DNA of 64,000 nucleotides. Origin: Pyrenula massariospora (lineage: Eukaryota > Ascomycota > Eurotiomycetes > Pyrenulales > Pyrenulaceae). The notes beneath the pieces were generated by a model, which did not search any database, was not told the DNA's origin, and saw nothing but the letters and a program-made list of their open reading frames with translations. The stretch is from NCBI GenBank assembly GCA_021030905.1, contig JAGFMI010000005.1:868001-932000 (forward strand), in the 5' to 3' direction. This document shows positions 49,170-61,910 of this stretch, one piece after another. Within the stretch, counting starts at the first letter, position 1; each line of letters begins with the position of its first letter. Both the position numbers and the translations under genes were made by a program.

Positions 49170-50346
49170 ATGAATAGCTCACATAATAGACTCCAGCAAA
49201 CTCTGCCCTCGTTCCGTGAGGTAGTGTAAGCTCTCTATAAATGGGTGAACAATGCTCTGATCTGTTGCAGATTATGCCGCCAGAGATGCATCACGCCATC
49301 GAATCCGCGCAATATTCTTCGTCGAGTAACACGTCGCCTGTGGAAGTGTCAACTGGTTTCCTAAGTTCAAGTACAAGATCAAGATCAAATGCTACATCGC
49401 CTATGGAAGCTCATCCGGCTACCATGCCTTCTGTGGCAGAAGGATTTGATGGTTTGAATGCCCGCTATATTGAGCAGGATCCAAAAGAGAGGGCTCATCT
49501 CTCCCGCCGATCATCTAGCGCTACGGCTGGAACCAGTACCATCTCGAACCATGCAAATTCACCCCATGCATTCAATTTGCGTTGTGGTCTTGAAGGGAGG
49601 AACCAACCCTTTGACTCTTACCAACAAGGCTCCTCACCACTACCACCAATTAGAGACCTGCGATCTCTTCAAGGAAGACCTGAGGACCAACCACCGTATC
49701 AACCTTACTCGAGTGGCTATCCGCAATCCAGTAGCAGCTTTCAGGGACATGACAGTGCGTCCTACTCTGACAGAAAAATGGGACCATATGAAACAGGACA
49801 GCGGGGGACATCTTTATATCCTCCTATCCAATCTGTGACCGGATTTGAAAATACCGACTATTCGCGGGGCAATTCTCTGTATCACGAATATACACATCGC
49901 CCTAGCCCGTATGGGCCATATTCAAGCACGGAGTATCCATCGCACATGCTGGGTAGCCCATCATACTCTGGCTACGGTGCCCTCGGAGATACAACACGAA
50001 AGCGAAGAGGGAATCTCCCAAAGCATGTGACGGATATCTTGAAAGCTTGGTTTCAAGACCATCTAGATCACCCGTACCCTACAGAAGAGGACAAGCGCAG
50101 CCTCCACAATAGGACAATGTTGTCCATACAACAGGTACCTATTTCCCACTCACAAAATCTCGTTGAATTCTAACAACAGGATAGATCAGCAATTGGTTTA
50201 TCAACGCAAGGCGTCGGCAGCTACCACATCTCCGAGAAGTTCGGGCGGCACAAAGTCGATCACAGGAGTCCGATCAAGACTACGGAGCCTCGAATGCAGA
50301 TATGTTTCGAAATAGCTCGCACGAATCCAGCCTTTCCCCCACCTAA
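49170..50346 (+). CDS. TALE/KN-type homeodomain transcription factor
   Basis: A sequence-specific regulator in the nucleus. Exons 49170-49220, 49271-50134 and 50185-50346 give 358 residues. Exon 1 encodes MNSSHNRLQQTLPSFRE, whose LPSFRE end joins IMPPEMHHAI in exon 2 in a way usual for fungal homeodomain proteins; an ATG at 49241 lies inside that intron. Residues 18-255 are disordered and rich in Ser, Tyr, Pro and Gln. The homeodomain spans about 259-319: KRRGNLPKHVTDILKAWFQD, then the three-residue TALE loop around HPYPTEEDK, and the recognition helix ISNWFINARRRQLP. An intron with acceptor at 50184 falls just before the recognition helix, and the unspliced frame would lose it. All DNA-contact residues (WF, N, R) are present. 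The C-terminal tail is short, about 39 residues. Such factors control fruiting and conidial development in several fungi. Confidence 0.92.
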
Positions 50347-53300
50347 CGTGGCCCGAAATAGGGAGTGAAACTTTGCGTCTCACGTCTTGTTTGAGCATTG
50401 AGGATCTTTGTTGACTAGCGTGATTACATTCTCTCGGAAGACAGCGTCACACTCATGCATTGGGATCTGGAAGCCGGGGAAAACAGCACCCGCATGATCG
50501 GCTTCATGACTTGGTCATTCTTTGCGCCTTGGCATTTTTTTCAGGTTGGAGAAATGTCTAAAATTATACTACTTATGACTATCTCAAATGTGTTTTCTGG
50601 AAAAGAGGAAGAGTTGGTTGGAATCATCAGCGGATAATTACCGCGCCATAACAGGTCTCGGGGCATTCTCATTACGCGTTGATAGGCTGGAACAGAGAAC
50701 TTCAATGTTCCTGCGGTTTTTGGTTTTGGTTTTCCAAGTTTCGGCCTTCTGTCATTGGTTGACTCTACGAGGGGTTGTTCTGTTATAGGACAGTAGAATG
50801 ACATTTATGATGGTAGAACAGTCATTTGACTCCTCTGGCAGGAAGAAGATAGCAAGAAACTGCTAGCGGGTTATGCTGCCCTGGGATTCTCTGCTCGCAC
50901 CTATCTAGACGCGCAGTGTCAGCTTCCACGTAATTTTCAGACCTAGAGGGCTCACCTTCTGAATGGAAAGACTTGCTCTTGGTTTGTCAGGGTCTAGATG
51001 GGTTGCTCACTTAGCTTCCGAGCCAGGCCGAGATGAGCAGAGTCTAAATGCTTGACAGGCCAGTCGTTACAGCGTCCACTTAACCGTGGATCAGGTGGCG
51101 AAACGTTACAGCCTCGAAACTGCTGACCTCAGAAATGCTCCGATAGATGCGGATCATGCTTGACAGGCTGCCCATAGCCGGCATTGCGGCAGATAGAGTT
51201 GATTAGCTTGGCAGATCGGCGGCAAGGATCTCCAGGTGGACAGATTCCTCACGTTGACTTGCTTGAATTTAGCGCCGATTTGTGGATCGAGCTTCAGCCT
51301 CCGTTGCCAAAATCCCCGTCTGCCATTCTTGGCATCTTACGCCCTCCCAACCCTATTCCGATGAACGGCACCTGTACCACCATCAATATCCTCGCGTACC
51401 GCGTCTTAACCGCGTTCTCTGTGAATCATGTCGCAAGCCACCGGAACTAACACCCGCGTTCGGAAAATCGGCAGCACGTCGGATCTAGATCTCCTCGGGG
51501 TTCGTGCTATTCACACACCTGCGCAGAAATGCCGTTCATTGACCCCTTGGAACATGAACGAATACTCGCGGCCCATCCTTCTAAAATATGGTTTGGCTGA
51601 GAACTCAACGTGAAAGGTTACCGCCAGGTCAGTCTTTAAACTACTTGTCGGAAATACCCCGAATATCGACAGCGCTGGGGGGGTCCTTTGCCGCACGATG
51701 CCTGCATTCATAGAGTTTGCTGGAGATCTATCCCTGTCATTCGCCGAAGTCTCAACCATCTCCTTTGAAATTACTAGGAGCAAGTTCGGGGTCTATCATT
51801 TAGAACGCTAGCTCAGTATGATTCCGGCCCTTCCTGCAGCTAGCTAGCTCTTCCAAAACACTGGAATTGCAAGTGATACCTTCAGATGAATTATACTTGG
51901 TATCGTATGATAAATCTTTGACTTGAGCACTCAGGCAAGGTGAACTGAGATGGTTCGCTCCGGGCGAATTTATAATGTCTCCTTTCTTCCAGGCTTTGAT
52001 ACTCGAGAGTGATCTCTCTTTATTTCTTGATCATCTCTCATCGGCGGCTTCCTCTCGAATATATTTAAAAACGCTAATGCCAGCTCGTGGCTTATTTCCC
52101 GCAGTAAATCATCCCGCTGAAGTCAATTAAGTTGCTGGGATTCACATTGAATTCCTCTCAGCTAGACAAGATGAATATTTGTGTGAGTTACGTGCGGGTT
52201 TATCGACGTTTAGCGTTCATGCAAAGTCAGGCAATGACCGTGGTGAAGTCGTGAGCAAAAAATTTGGGTCGTATTCAGCGGTCCTGTCACATCGAGGCCC
52301 TCATGGACTGAGGTGTCGATCATCTTTACGATGGACACATCAAATGAACCCCGAATGTCTGGGCCTACGGAATCAGCAAGAATGCTTCTTTACGCCTGGA
52401 AGATTAACATGTGGATATGGCGAGAGAAGATAAGGTATTCTCCGCACCCCACACCAAGTTGTTTGAAGGTTTGTCTCCAACTGTCAAAATGCATCAGCGT
52501 TGACGCCAAATTCCTCTAATACACGGCCGCTGATCAACGCCACTGTTAACTCAAACATCTCCTGGCGATCCCAAGACTATCGTACAATGTGGAGCATACA
52601 CGTCTGTTTCTGGACAGTCTTTTCCGAATCAATAGACAAGTTTACGGTGTGCTGAGATGCAGGAGTGGTCCCCGCAGTGGCGGCTCCAGTGAGGTGCGGT
52701 CCGTTTGAGACTCGACTAGCCTTGCGGCCGTGAGCCAGGAATATCTAGTCCGCGCAAATGAGACGCTGCGAGCGGGACAGCATTTTGCTTACAATCTCTT
52801 TCTGGGGCATGATACAGGTGAAGCCATTGTCCTCGGCCCGATGATCGACATACAACCGTCGATCACCCAGAGTACGCGGTCATCTTTGTTAGACTCGCTG
52901 ACCTCCGCCGTTACCTCTATCACAATTAGTTGTTAGGACCGCTGTGCCATGTAAAGTCTATTTATTGACATGGTAATGGATCTAGCGCTGCGACCGTCTT
53001 CGTTTCCGAGTTCCATACATGGCGCAGTGCAGAAATATTTCATGGCGTACACGTCCGTGGGCCCCTCCGGAGCTGGCCAGGACAGCCCATGATTTGGTCA
53101 AGAGGCAAAAACCTTCTGCATCGCCTTTGAAGGATCAAACCGGCCACGACTAATTCTGAGCCTGCAGGGTTTCGCTACTTATGTGCATGAAAAACAATTT
53201 CTGGGCCCATGTCTGGGTCTTCGCGAAAACCTTACAATACAGAAGTCTTGTTCTAAGAACCGCCAGGCCCTTCTAAGCGGCATTTGCTTGACCAGAGACC

Positions 53301-55464
53301 GGCAAGTGTTGAATGAACAGATCAACAAAGGTCAAAGAGATCTAAGACGTAGCGTTAGAGATCCAAAATATCTGGATTTCGACGTCCTCCTCAAGCCAAT
53401 CGTGCTAGGCATTTGAAGAATTGTCCAAAGTGATTCGATAAATACAGTTTGAATGCCTGAGCAAAGAGAGCGACAAGACATTAGTACGGGTGATTCATGA
53501 CGACCATACACGGATCATGCATTTTTAGACTCTTGGAACACGGCCGCGCAAGCTCCCAAGATTTTCTCCTTCTTAGCTACGTCCACTCTAAATTTAGCCT
53601 CCTCCAAAATCGCCTCCATGCTCCAGCACAAGCCAGCACCTTCAATCTCCGCGAGAATTTGTAATCCCGCTGCGTGGGCCCTTGGAAGCTGATCCTGTGT
53701 TGTTGTTCACATGCACATTGAGATATTCTCACAGCGAGACGCAGAGATTTTCCTAGGCTCGAACATTCTGCATTCGGAGTAAGCTTACCGAGCCAGATAT
53801 CAGAAAATCCGAAAAGGATTGCCCAGTTGCTCTATTTTACGGTCGTACATAGAGAGCTAAGCTGCATGACAGGTTGGTGTGTCCAGTAGGGGCGTCTGTT
53901 TTACATGTGAAGACCATATTTTTCTCTGATATAGATGTTAATGTTCGATGTCAGATCTAACCGCCTTGTCTTGATTCAATTGCAGGCAGCCACCCAGTTC
54001 ACACTCAGCTGCGGCTATAGGTAATGGACATTACTTGATCCAAGAATATCACTTTTCCGACCGTTTCACGAATTTGCGACGCGCTGCTGAAAGCCTAAGT
54101 TAGAGTTGCGGGTATCCCATTTAGCCGGCAAAGCCTAAAACTTCAGGGGACTTTCTAGGCATTGCAGCTATGTACGCTGTAAAAATGCACCGACCTGCTT
54201 TATGAGCAGTTTTCTGCCCATCTGAATGTTCAAACTGTCCGAAATCCGACCCTTTCACTCACCGGCACTCTTTTCCTTAACCATGTCTAATTTTGAAGAG
54301 CTTCATTTGGCGATAGCCGACAGGTGGAACAAAGGTTAGCTGGAGTGCGAAGACTTGTCTCACCGTGCATGAATAATTCTGACGTTTTTAACAGGCAGCA
54401 CTGAAGCAGAAGGGCATGGACTACCGATTTCTATCCTTTGAAACACCGATGGCGCGATAAACATCTCAGAATTCAGAAATTAGATGAGAACAAAGAGATG
54501 ATTCAAAGCAACTTGTACCTGTTCTGATGCTTGTGAGAAGCTTGAGACAAAAGTAAGAGTCTAGTGCGATCCTATTTCGCCGATATTGAGGGCTGGTACG
54601 GAAATCAGTTGGCAAGGACTTTTTCTCAAACATCAACCTAGTCTTCTTCCACAAAGTCCCTTCCAAGCCACTAGCAACTTGACCTGCTGCTAACATCTTC
54701 GGATCGACCTTGAAACAACGACAAAGAGTCGAAACACATCAACAGTCTTCTCAAATAACTTCTTCTTGGCGCTCTCTTCAATCTCGGCCTGTGACTCAAG
54801 GTCTGACGAAGGATCTGGAGGACCGCAATCTGCTTCCTGCTTTAGACCCGTCATGTACAAGAATATTTTATACCGCTTTGCCGCCTACATCTGATATATT
54901 ATGATTGGTATTTTAGTAGGCGTGTCTAGACGCTCAAAGCCCCATCCTTGGAGTCTGGGAAGATCCATATCTTTAGGCTCAATATTCGCTCAGCTTCAAT
55001 CAGCGCAAGAAGTCAATACGAGCGATTAAATTTAGCCGTAGCTTCATTTCAGGCTTGATCCTCCACAAAGCCCTGTAGCTGACTCGGCTGCTACTTCCTC
55101 GACTAGCATTTTGCTTTCTTATCTCTCGCCCCCTGCTGTTTGGTCTATTACACTTGATTTCTTTGCTGCAAAATGAGGTAATTAAGAGCATACATTGGCT
55201 TCAGCGATATCAGTTCAACGATAAAACTCACTCATTTCATATATCTTTAACATATTTAACAGCCTTTTATAGCAGTTGGAAGAAGCAGCCGCACCAAACG
55301 ACCCAGAAACAAATTCGTGGCTTTGTCGCAATTGTTACGCCTTTTCAGCTCAGTACCCGTAATACAACATCGTCTTTGCATATTCGATCGCACATTACCT
55401 CTTTCATCAGCCCACTAGTCAAACGATCAATCACTTTCAATTCCTTCCCACACCACACAAAGAA
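50347..55464. other. Long gene-poor region downstream of the homeodomain gene
   Basis: 5.1 kb with no recognised gene. The longest ORFs (for example 51184-51450 and 53183-53416, plus strand) lack family motifs. The last 300 bases are AT-rich and lead into a CACA-rich stretch before the next start codon. Confidence 0.45.
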
Positions 55465-55906
55465 ATGCCTCATCCAACAAGATCCAACGACGAAATCTCT
55501 CTAGCAACAACCATCTCACCCATACGTGAAGCTGTGCGTGATCCCACCTCTTATCTACTCCCAACCATCAAAACCCAAGCACCGCCTAACACTCCAAACC
55601 CCCCCTCTCCAGGAAAAATTCGACGCCGCCACATTCCTCGCCTCCCACCGCCTCACCCGCACATGCGCACGCAACCCTTTCCCCCATGACTCCCTCCCGC
55701 TCAACCACCGCAAAGCCGGCGTCTGCTGCGACTTCGCCGCGTGGTCCGTCTTTCTTTTCGGCGTCGTGGAGCTGGTGACGCTGCACGGCGGGTGGGGGGA
55801 GTGTTATGTGCGAGAGATGCTGGGGGAAGGGAGGGGTGTGCTGATGAGGGAGAGGAGGGCGAGGGTTTGTGGGGTGGAGGGTAAGAAGGTGAGGGGGATT
55901 CTGTGA
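55465..55906 (+). CDS. Small one-span membrane protein, function unknown
   Basis: Two exons (55465-55533 and 55613-55906) give 120 residues. The splice uses GTGCGT and CTCTCCAG and joins SPIREA to EKFDAATFLASHRL. One hydrophobic span, FAAWSVFLFGVVELVTL, follows a CC pair. The region after it is Gly- and Arg-rich. The high frame coherence across the intron and the strong C-bias in the first part of exon 2 support a real gene. I do not recognise the family. Confidence 0.6.
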
Positions 55907-56807
55907 GGTGGTCTTAGAGTGGATTCGATGAGGAGGGGGGGTTGGGGGGAGCGAGATTGTAAGGAAGATGAGGCTGATAGGGCGCGAAAAGAGGATGGGG
56001 GATGGGGGGAAGGGAAAAAGTTTGATGAGGGATTGAGATCGGAGTGGTACAAAGGCGCGCGGGAATGAGATTGCTGTCTTAGATTTGTTTTTGGGTCTGG
56101 ATCTCTCGTTGGCGTTGCTTTTTTCTTCTTTCTTTTTTTAGACGACCGACAGCTAATACCATCTTTTGCGCACTCTCGAGCTATCAATTTCAACACCTGA
56201 GTGTTTTCTCCAACATCCCGATCTGGTGCGAGGAAAGCTGCTTTTCCAAATCTTTCCGCTTGTAAGTACTGAGCCTCTGCTTACCGTGGCACCTCTGCCG
56301 GTGGTCCAATGGATCAAATGAAAATTTACCGGCAAGCTTCGAATGGCTTTGATCGGAGGATCTAACTGCATCACGTATGTCTCTGCGGTGCTAGACAGAA
56401 GTCTAGGGCTGTTTCGTGATTCGTGCGGGTTACTGTGCTGTGCGAATGTCTCTTTAGTAAAAGGGTGAGGATGAATTTCTGTTTGGGGAGGTTTTGAAAA
56501 GCCCCAGGGGAGGGGGGAAGTTACTGGAATAAAGCGTCGACGAACATCAAAATTAGTTCTGATCGAAGTTCACCCACGTACATCTATGAAGCAGAAGAAA
56601 AAGGCATGGGACGGTGCAAAAAGATTAAAACCCTACATCCACCCTAAACTTCAAACCGGGTCGTCCTAACCTAACTAAACCTCTCCCAGAAAGCGGTCCA
56701 CGTGCTCCTATCAATCCATATTCAGAGCTTTCCCTTCCAAGTTCCTATCCCGCTTAACTCTAGCCTAACCCAGCTTTCAAACCCTCCGAGTCAAGAGCCT
56801 TCCCGCC
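55907..56807. other. Intergenic region between convergent genes
   Basis: 900 bases holding two 3' ends. It contains G-rich tracts near 55925-56020. No gene is recognised. Confidence 0.5.
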
Positions 56808-58284
56808 TCAAACCTTCGCGCTTTCCTGCCTCAACAACTCCGCTACATCCGCGTCCAGATCCGCCATGACATCCCCCCCTTCATCAAATCCCACGCCCTC
56901 ATCCCCATGGCTCATCTTCCGCTTCTTCGCCGCCGTTCCATTCATCCCGCTCGAGCCCGGCCGCCGCGGGATCTTCGGCACGTCGTCGAGCGGTTGCTCC
57001 AGCGGTGGCAGCGCCGTGTAGCCCTCAACGTGGGCGTTGGAGTTGTAGCTCTCGACATTGCCGCCGCCGGTCATGCTGGCGAGGAGGTTGGACACGTCGG
57101 TGTCTTCCTGGGGCTCCAGCTCCGCGTCCGCCGACATTATGGGAGGCGTTGGAGCCTCGACGGGCGGCGGGGTGAGGGCCTCGACTTCGGGGCGCTCCGG
57201 GTCGTCAAGGGGGGTGGTCGATTCGGGAATCGCAGGGACGGTGCTGCGGGGATCTTTGGGGCCTGGGGAAGCGTTGACGGGGGTGTTTTCCGCCGAGTAG
57301 GCGCGCATGATTCCGTCTTCGACATCGCGCTTTTTGGCCTCGGTTGAGGCTTTGCGGGTTTGGAGCTGAGTGAGGGATTCTTGGTCTTTTGTTAGAGCTT
57401 CGCGGTTGGTTTCGAGGATCTTGCTGAGGCCGTCGATTAGGGCTTCGCGGGATTTGATGCTCTCCGACAAGGAACTTTCGGCGTTGGCGAGGGATTTGAG
57501 GAGGGCAGAGAGGCGGGCGGCGTGGACGGGTGGGCTGGGGATGTTGGCGGAAGGGTCGTGGAGTTTGTCGTAGTCGGTGTTTGCCGTGTTGGTAGCGGTT
57601 GTAGAGGAAAGGGATGCTTTTGATACGGCTTGTTGGAGAGGAGCGAGGGGTTGAAGTTCGGCGGGGAGGGTTCCCGGACTGCTGGAGAACAGGGATCCGC
57701 CCATCAAGGGTTTCTTGTTAGCGGACCGTGTGCGGTCGACCTCATCGATTCGAGCTTCGACGGCTTCTTGGATTGGGATCTCAAAGACCTGTCGCGCTCG
57801 CCAGACTTCGACAACCCGCCGTATCTTGGTTTGGACCTCGGCTGTGGCTCCTTTATAGGCAATTTGAGTGGCTTCGGCAATAATCTGCATGAAATTGTTA
57901 GACTACGCTAGTCAGTCGAAAGCAAAATATCTTACAGGGGAGAAGGCATTAGGGAAGTCATCCTTTCGCCGTGCTCGTGAATTTTGTACAATTTCTAGAC
58001 AAAGTCAGTGGTGCTTATTTAAATAATGCCCGTTTACTCACCATTGACCAGGTATATGAGGTTCAAACGTTTTGGCGCTCCTGAGTCTCGCAGACGAGTA
58101 AGCCAGTCATTGGCTATTCTGGACGCATGCCTCCTACACGACGTATTAGAATCCACTGATCTGACATAACTTGCGAAAAGGCTCACCTATGGAACATTAT
58201 CCATTGCGATACCGAGACAATGCTGTCCTGCGTCTCGTTGAGTGACGATAATTTCGACTTCAGCGCGTCTTCCGTGAACGACAT
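56808..58284 (-). CDS. RTT103: CID-domain protein, Rtt103-like
   Basis: Binds the Ser2-phosphorylated C-terminal repeat domain of RNA polymerase II and, in yeast, acts with the Rat1 exonuclease in termination. Exons 58187-58284, 58042-58133, 57936-57994 and 56808-57884 give 441 residues. The CID covers about residues 1-140 (LNETQDSIVSVSQWIMFHR, RIANDWLTRLRDSGAPKRLN, LIYLVNEIVQNSRARRKDDF). The helical coiled-coil part follows (SSLSESIKSREALIDGLSKI to DVEDGIMRAYSAEN). The C-terminal third is Pro/acid-rich and disordered, with a KKRKMSH basic patch that could be a nuclear signal. Four exons with matching phases support the model. Confidence 0.9.
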
Positions 58285-58845
58285 GTTCAATTTTGTTTTG
58301 GGACAGGTCTTCTACAGATTGGGGTGCTGATGCCGGTGTTCCTTGACTCCAAAAGAGAATGACAGGGGATCAAATGCATCTACAACTTTTTATACCCCGT
58401 GCGAAAGCGCGTCAATGGATACGAGTCGCGCGGAATAGGCTTCACTCCCAACTGCTATTGTCACAACAAACGCTGCGAGAATCGGGCAGTAGACCGTGTC
58501 GCGACGGCGAGTGCATTCGGAATGAAATCTAGTGATCTAAGACCCGTCCTTGCAATGTTTCAATGCCTCTGATGTTAGTCCAAATCTTTGGACCAACTGC
58601 GTGCTTATGTAGATGACTGGTTGTTTGTATGTAGCGACAGGTGAGGTCGACGAGGTTGAATCAGAGCTTCCACATGATCAGCCGAGAATTAGCCGAGTCC
58701 GCTGCGATTGACCTGGCGTGCATGGGGTGAGTCCCATAAACCCAGACAAACAAATTGCTAAATTTACGAACTGCAAGAACTTCGCCGGCTCTCCGACACG
58801 CATTTCATTCATATTCATCCTTCTAAAGCGCATTGAAGGCCAGTC
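58285..58845. promoter_or_regulatory. Divergent promoter of the CID and clathrin light chain genes
   Basis: 561 bases between two divergent genes. No individual element is distinct. Confidence 0.35.
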
Positions 58846-59752
58846 ATGGCAGACCGCTTCCCCTCAATAGAAGACATCGACGCCGGTAAAGTACACCGTA
58901 AAACGTTCAGCCAAACACCAGCTCACAGTTTTACCAGGCGACGCACCAGTTCAAACGAACGGCGGCGGCGACGGCACCAGCTTTCTCGACCGTGAGCGTG
59001 AGCTTCTAGGCGAAGATGCTGGCCAATTTGCAACCGCAGCCGACAACGCTGCGACCGTTGAGGACGGTGAAGATGACCTACTAGGAGGTGGCTTGACACA
59101 GAGTGCACCGGCGGGCGGCGAGGAGCTTTCGGCTTTTGAGTCGAGTTTTCCGGCGGTGGACACTACGAATGATGTGAGCGATTGCGCTTAGGTCTACCGG
59201 CTTCTCCTGACATTTGTAGAATGTTGGTCCTGGCGGTACTATCACTGGCAGCAATCTTCCGTACCAACCACAGGCTGGCGGGTATACGAACTACTCGGCG
59301 CCGGTCGAGGAGGAGGATACAGAACCAATAAGGTACAGCTTACGATACTCACTACGAAAAATTCTCGTGATATCAACTCTAACATCTAATCTACTAGACA
59401 ATGGCGCGAAAAGCGCGACAGCGAAATCGCACGCCGGGACGAAGCCTCCGCGGAGAAGAAGCAAGAGACAATAGGCCGTGCTCGCGAAGACCTAGACTCC
59501 TTCTACGAGAACTACAACAAGAAATTAGACCGACAAAGAGGGAAAGTATCCGAAGAGGCCACAAAGTTCGTCGAGTCGATCGACAATACCGCTGCTGGAG
59601 GCACTGCATGGGAGAGAATCTCAAAGATTGCCGATCTACATAAGGGCGGGAAGAAGACGGCCGATGGGTCTGGCGCGAGCAAAGATCGGATGCGGAATTT
59701 GATTCTCGAGCTGGCGAAGGATGAGAGGGCACCGGGGGCGAGCGGCGTGTGA
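58846..59752 (+). CDS. CLC1: Clathrin light chain
   Basis: Regulatory subunit of the clathrin triskelion on vesicles of the plasma membrane and trans-Golgi. Four exons (58846-58885, 58938-59173, 59220-59332, 59398-59752) give 247 residues. The N-terminus MADRFPSIEDIDAG is typical of fungal light chains. An acidic, Gly-rich middle follows. The heavy-chain-binding coiled coil runs from QWREKRDSEIARRDEASAEK through LDSFYENYNKKL. The conserved WERISKIADL is near residue 205 and the end reads MRNLILELAKDE. All four exons are needed to keep the frame. Confidence 0.95.
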
Positions 59753-60939
59753 TGACTTGGTGGTGGTGTAATTGTTTGAAGAGTGCAGAATTAAAGATGC
59801 ACCAACTTCTCCCCATACTGGCTCCTAAGCTCGGTGATGGCAAAGATTCTTTTGTGTTGATTGTATACTTCAGTCTGGCTGCTTCCAAGGAGCATTTTGG
59901 GAGGTAGGTTGGAGTCGGTGGACATGGTCAGTCGATGCACATTTGCATGATAGCAATATTAAATGAAGAAGCTATCACCAGAGCTCGGGCTTTGCGGGCT
60001 TTCTACTTCCTTCTCAGCGTAGACACGGAGGTCCTTATCCATGGATCCAAATAGCGAACGATCTCCCCGTGCCCTGTCCGCTCCGCCTAGCACAAGACCC
60101 GGCTCTGCGCTAATCGTTGCCTTCTCGCTCGATAGGATCCGCTCTAATCTTCGCTCTTCGCTACGCAAGTCTTCCCAACACCCCAGGCCATATCTCTGTC
60201 TTATACTGCACTTATCTACCAGATTCCCCTTCTCACGTGTGGCTGACCCCCTCCTGTCGTACTGCTTTAGCGAGGCGCTGAACGTGTGTGGTGGCGACCT
60301 TAACACCTTGTTGAATGGCAAAGTGTTAGCCTACCCTGCTCAACTAGGTTGTTGCCTGCGAAGCTGGTGTCTCTAAGGATGTGATTCCTTTTCTTGCCAG
60401 GGTAGACTACAGCATTTCAGGGGTGCCGGCTCCGCCAAACATCCTTCTGACCCCAGCGATCCGGGACAACTGACTTTGCAATCGAGGAATGCCTCTGGTT
60501 CGGAAACATTTCGGGGGACGGCGTCCTGGTCTACCCAGTGCCAAGCCAACAAGCCCAAAATATCAAACCTTTTGTTGACCGCAAAAAACCACGAAGATAG
60601 GCGTCTCAATTCGCACTACTTCTCAATATACATTATCTGGCTGACTCTATAGCCTCTCATTGGTGAAATTGCCACCATGAATGCGAAAATAGACGAATTT
60701 TCAAGATGGATTTATGATGGTGCAGATCCCTGATGCTGGCTTATGTCTAAACAACCGCCTAATCCACCGGCAGGCGAGCGTAGCTGAGCAAATGAGCACA
60801 TTATGTACATTAACGAGCGGGACCCCGCCGTCACGGCCACCAGTACAGGAATTGACAGGGCCAATCACATCCTCAGCAGCGCACCTCCCAGGCATTGACT
60901 GAGCACACCAATGATCATTCAAAGACAGTGACCTGCTTT
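59753..60939. other. Intergenic region, no recognised gene
   Basis: About 1.2 kb. Overlapping ORFs on both strands at 59959-60376 have no family motif and are probably chance. Confidence 0.4.
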
Positions 60940-61523
60940 CACTGATCTACTTCGCCTCGCTGCACACGCTCGACAGTCTGCAGAACCTCTGCATTCATGC
61001 TCGGCTCCATATATCCCAAGAGGCTCGCTGCAGACCCAGCCGCGACATGACCGGCTCTCCGGCGTTGAAGAGAGTCGCATACCAAACGCACAATCCAATC
61101 TGCTCATCCGTTGACTGTACCTTGAAGCAAGTGCTCGCCGATGACAGCTTTGCTTCGCCATGTACCAATTCCAAATCTGCCGGGAATAATCAGATCGCTA
61201 GATGCAACCATTTTCACGTCATGTGCATATTTTTCAACGACAGCAATGCCGCAGTATCATGGGATAGCATGGTCTTGTTGGTCTTGGTGATATCTATGGT
61301 AAAACTGGACTCGACCGGGCTCGCAATGTTGATGCCGCGAAGATGCTCTGTGGCGAAGAAAGGAGGTAAAGTAGACACAATGCGATGGTTGGTCATGGCT
61401 TTTGCAAAGCACTTGAGGAGATTGGACAAAGAGTTGGCGGAGATGGGGAGAGAGAAGGTAGTGCGGGACCTTGATGGGATAGGAATGGATAGGATCTTGG
61501 ATGAGCTGTGGAGTGGTCAATGA
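60940..61523. other. Block with coding potential on both strands, gene unresolved
   Basis: Plus strand: an ORF from ATG 61047 to 61523 (158 residues) ends in a charged helical stretch (FAKHLRRLDKELAEMGREK). Minus strand: a frame reading EQIGLCVWYATLFNAGEPVM and RLGLQRASWDIWSRA, and another with GINIASPVESSFTIDITKTN, look protein-like but are separated by stops. I cannot decide which strand, if any, is coding. A decayed minus-strand gene is one option. Confidence 0.25.
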
Positions 61524-61910
61524 AAGAGGAGACCGAGGTTCAAAACAAGTCTCGGGACTTTCATTTTTTGAATTTGATTCTTTAATTTCTCAGATTTATA
61601 GACAAGGGATATCGGGATACCGGCGTTCAGACGGATAGCGAATTGTCTGTAATAGAACGGAGATTCGCAAGAGGCTGGAGCAATCTGACAAGACTAGACC
61701 CTAGACAGAATTTCAAAGTACTTGGTTGTTTTCTTTTAAAGGTAGAAGTTATCAATCTATTACTGCTTTCGGAAAACTGGGGAAGCTCGGAGCTCTCCCC
61801 GCAGGCGCTTCAAGCTCGAGCAATCTTCTCCCCGCCATCAATAGAAAATGCAATAGTGGCACTCGATATCTTGAACGTCGCAATGCCGTTGGAAGCAAAT
61901 ATCTAGAGAG

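Noticed and set aside
55804-56196. Minus-strand Ser/Pro-rich ORF of 130 residues
   Set aside because: Low-complexity translation of G-rich DNA in the 3' flank of another gene.
59959-60376. Overlapping ORFs of 111-120 residues on both strands
   Set aside because: Neither shows a family motif and neither has supporting exons.
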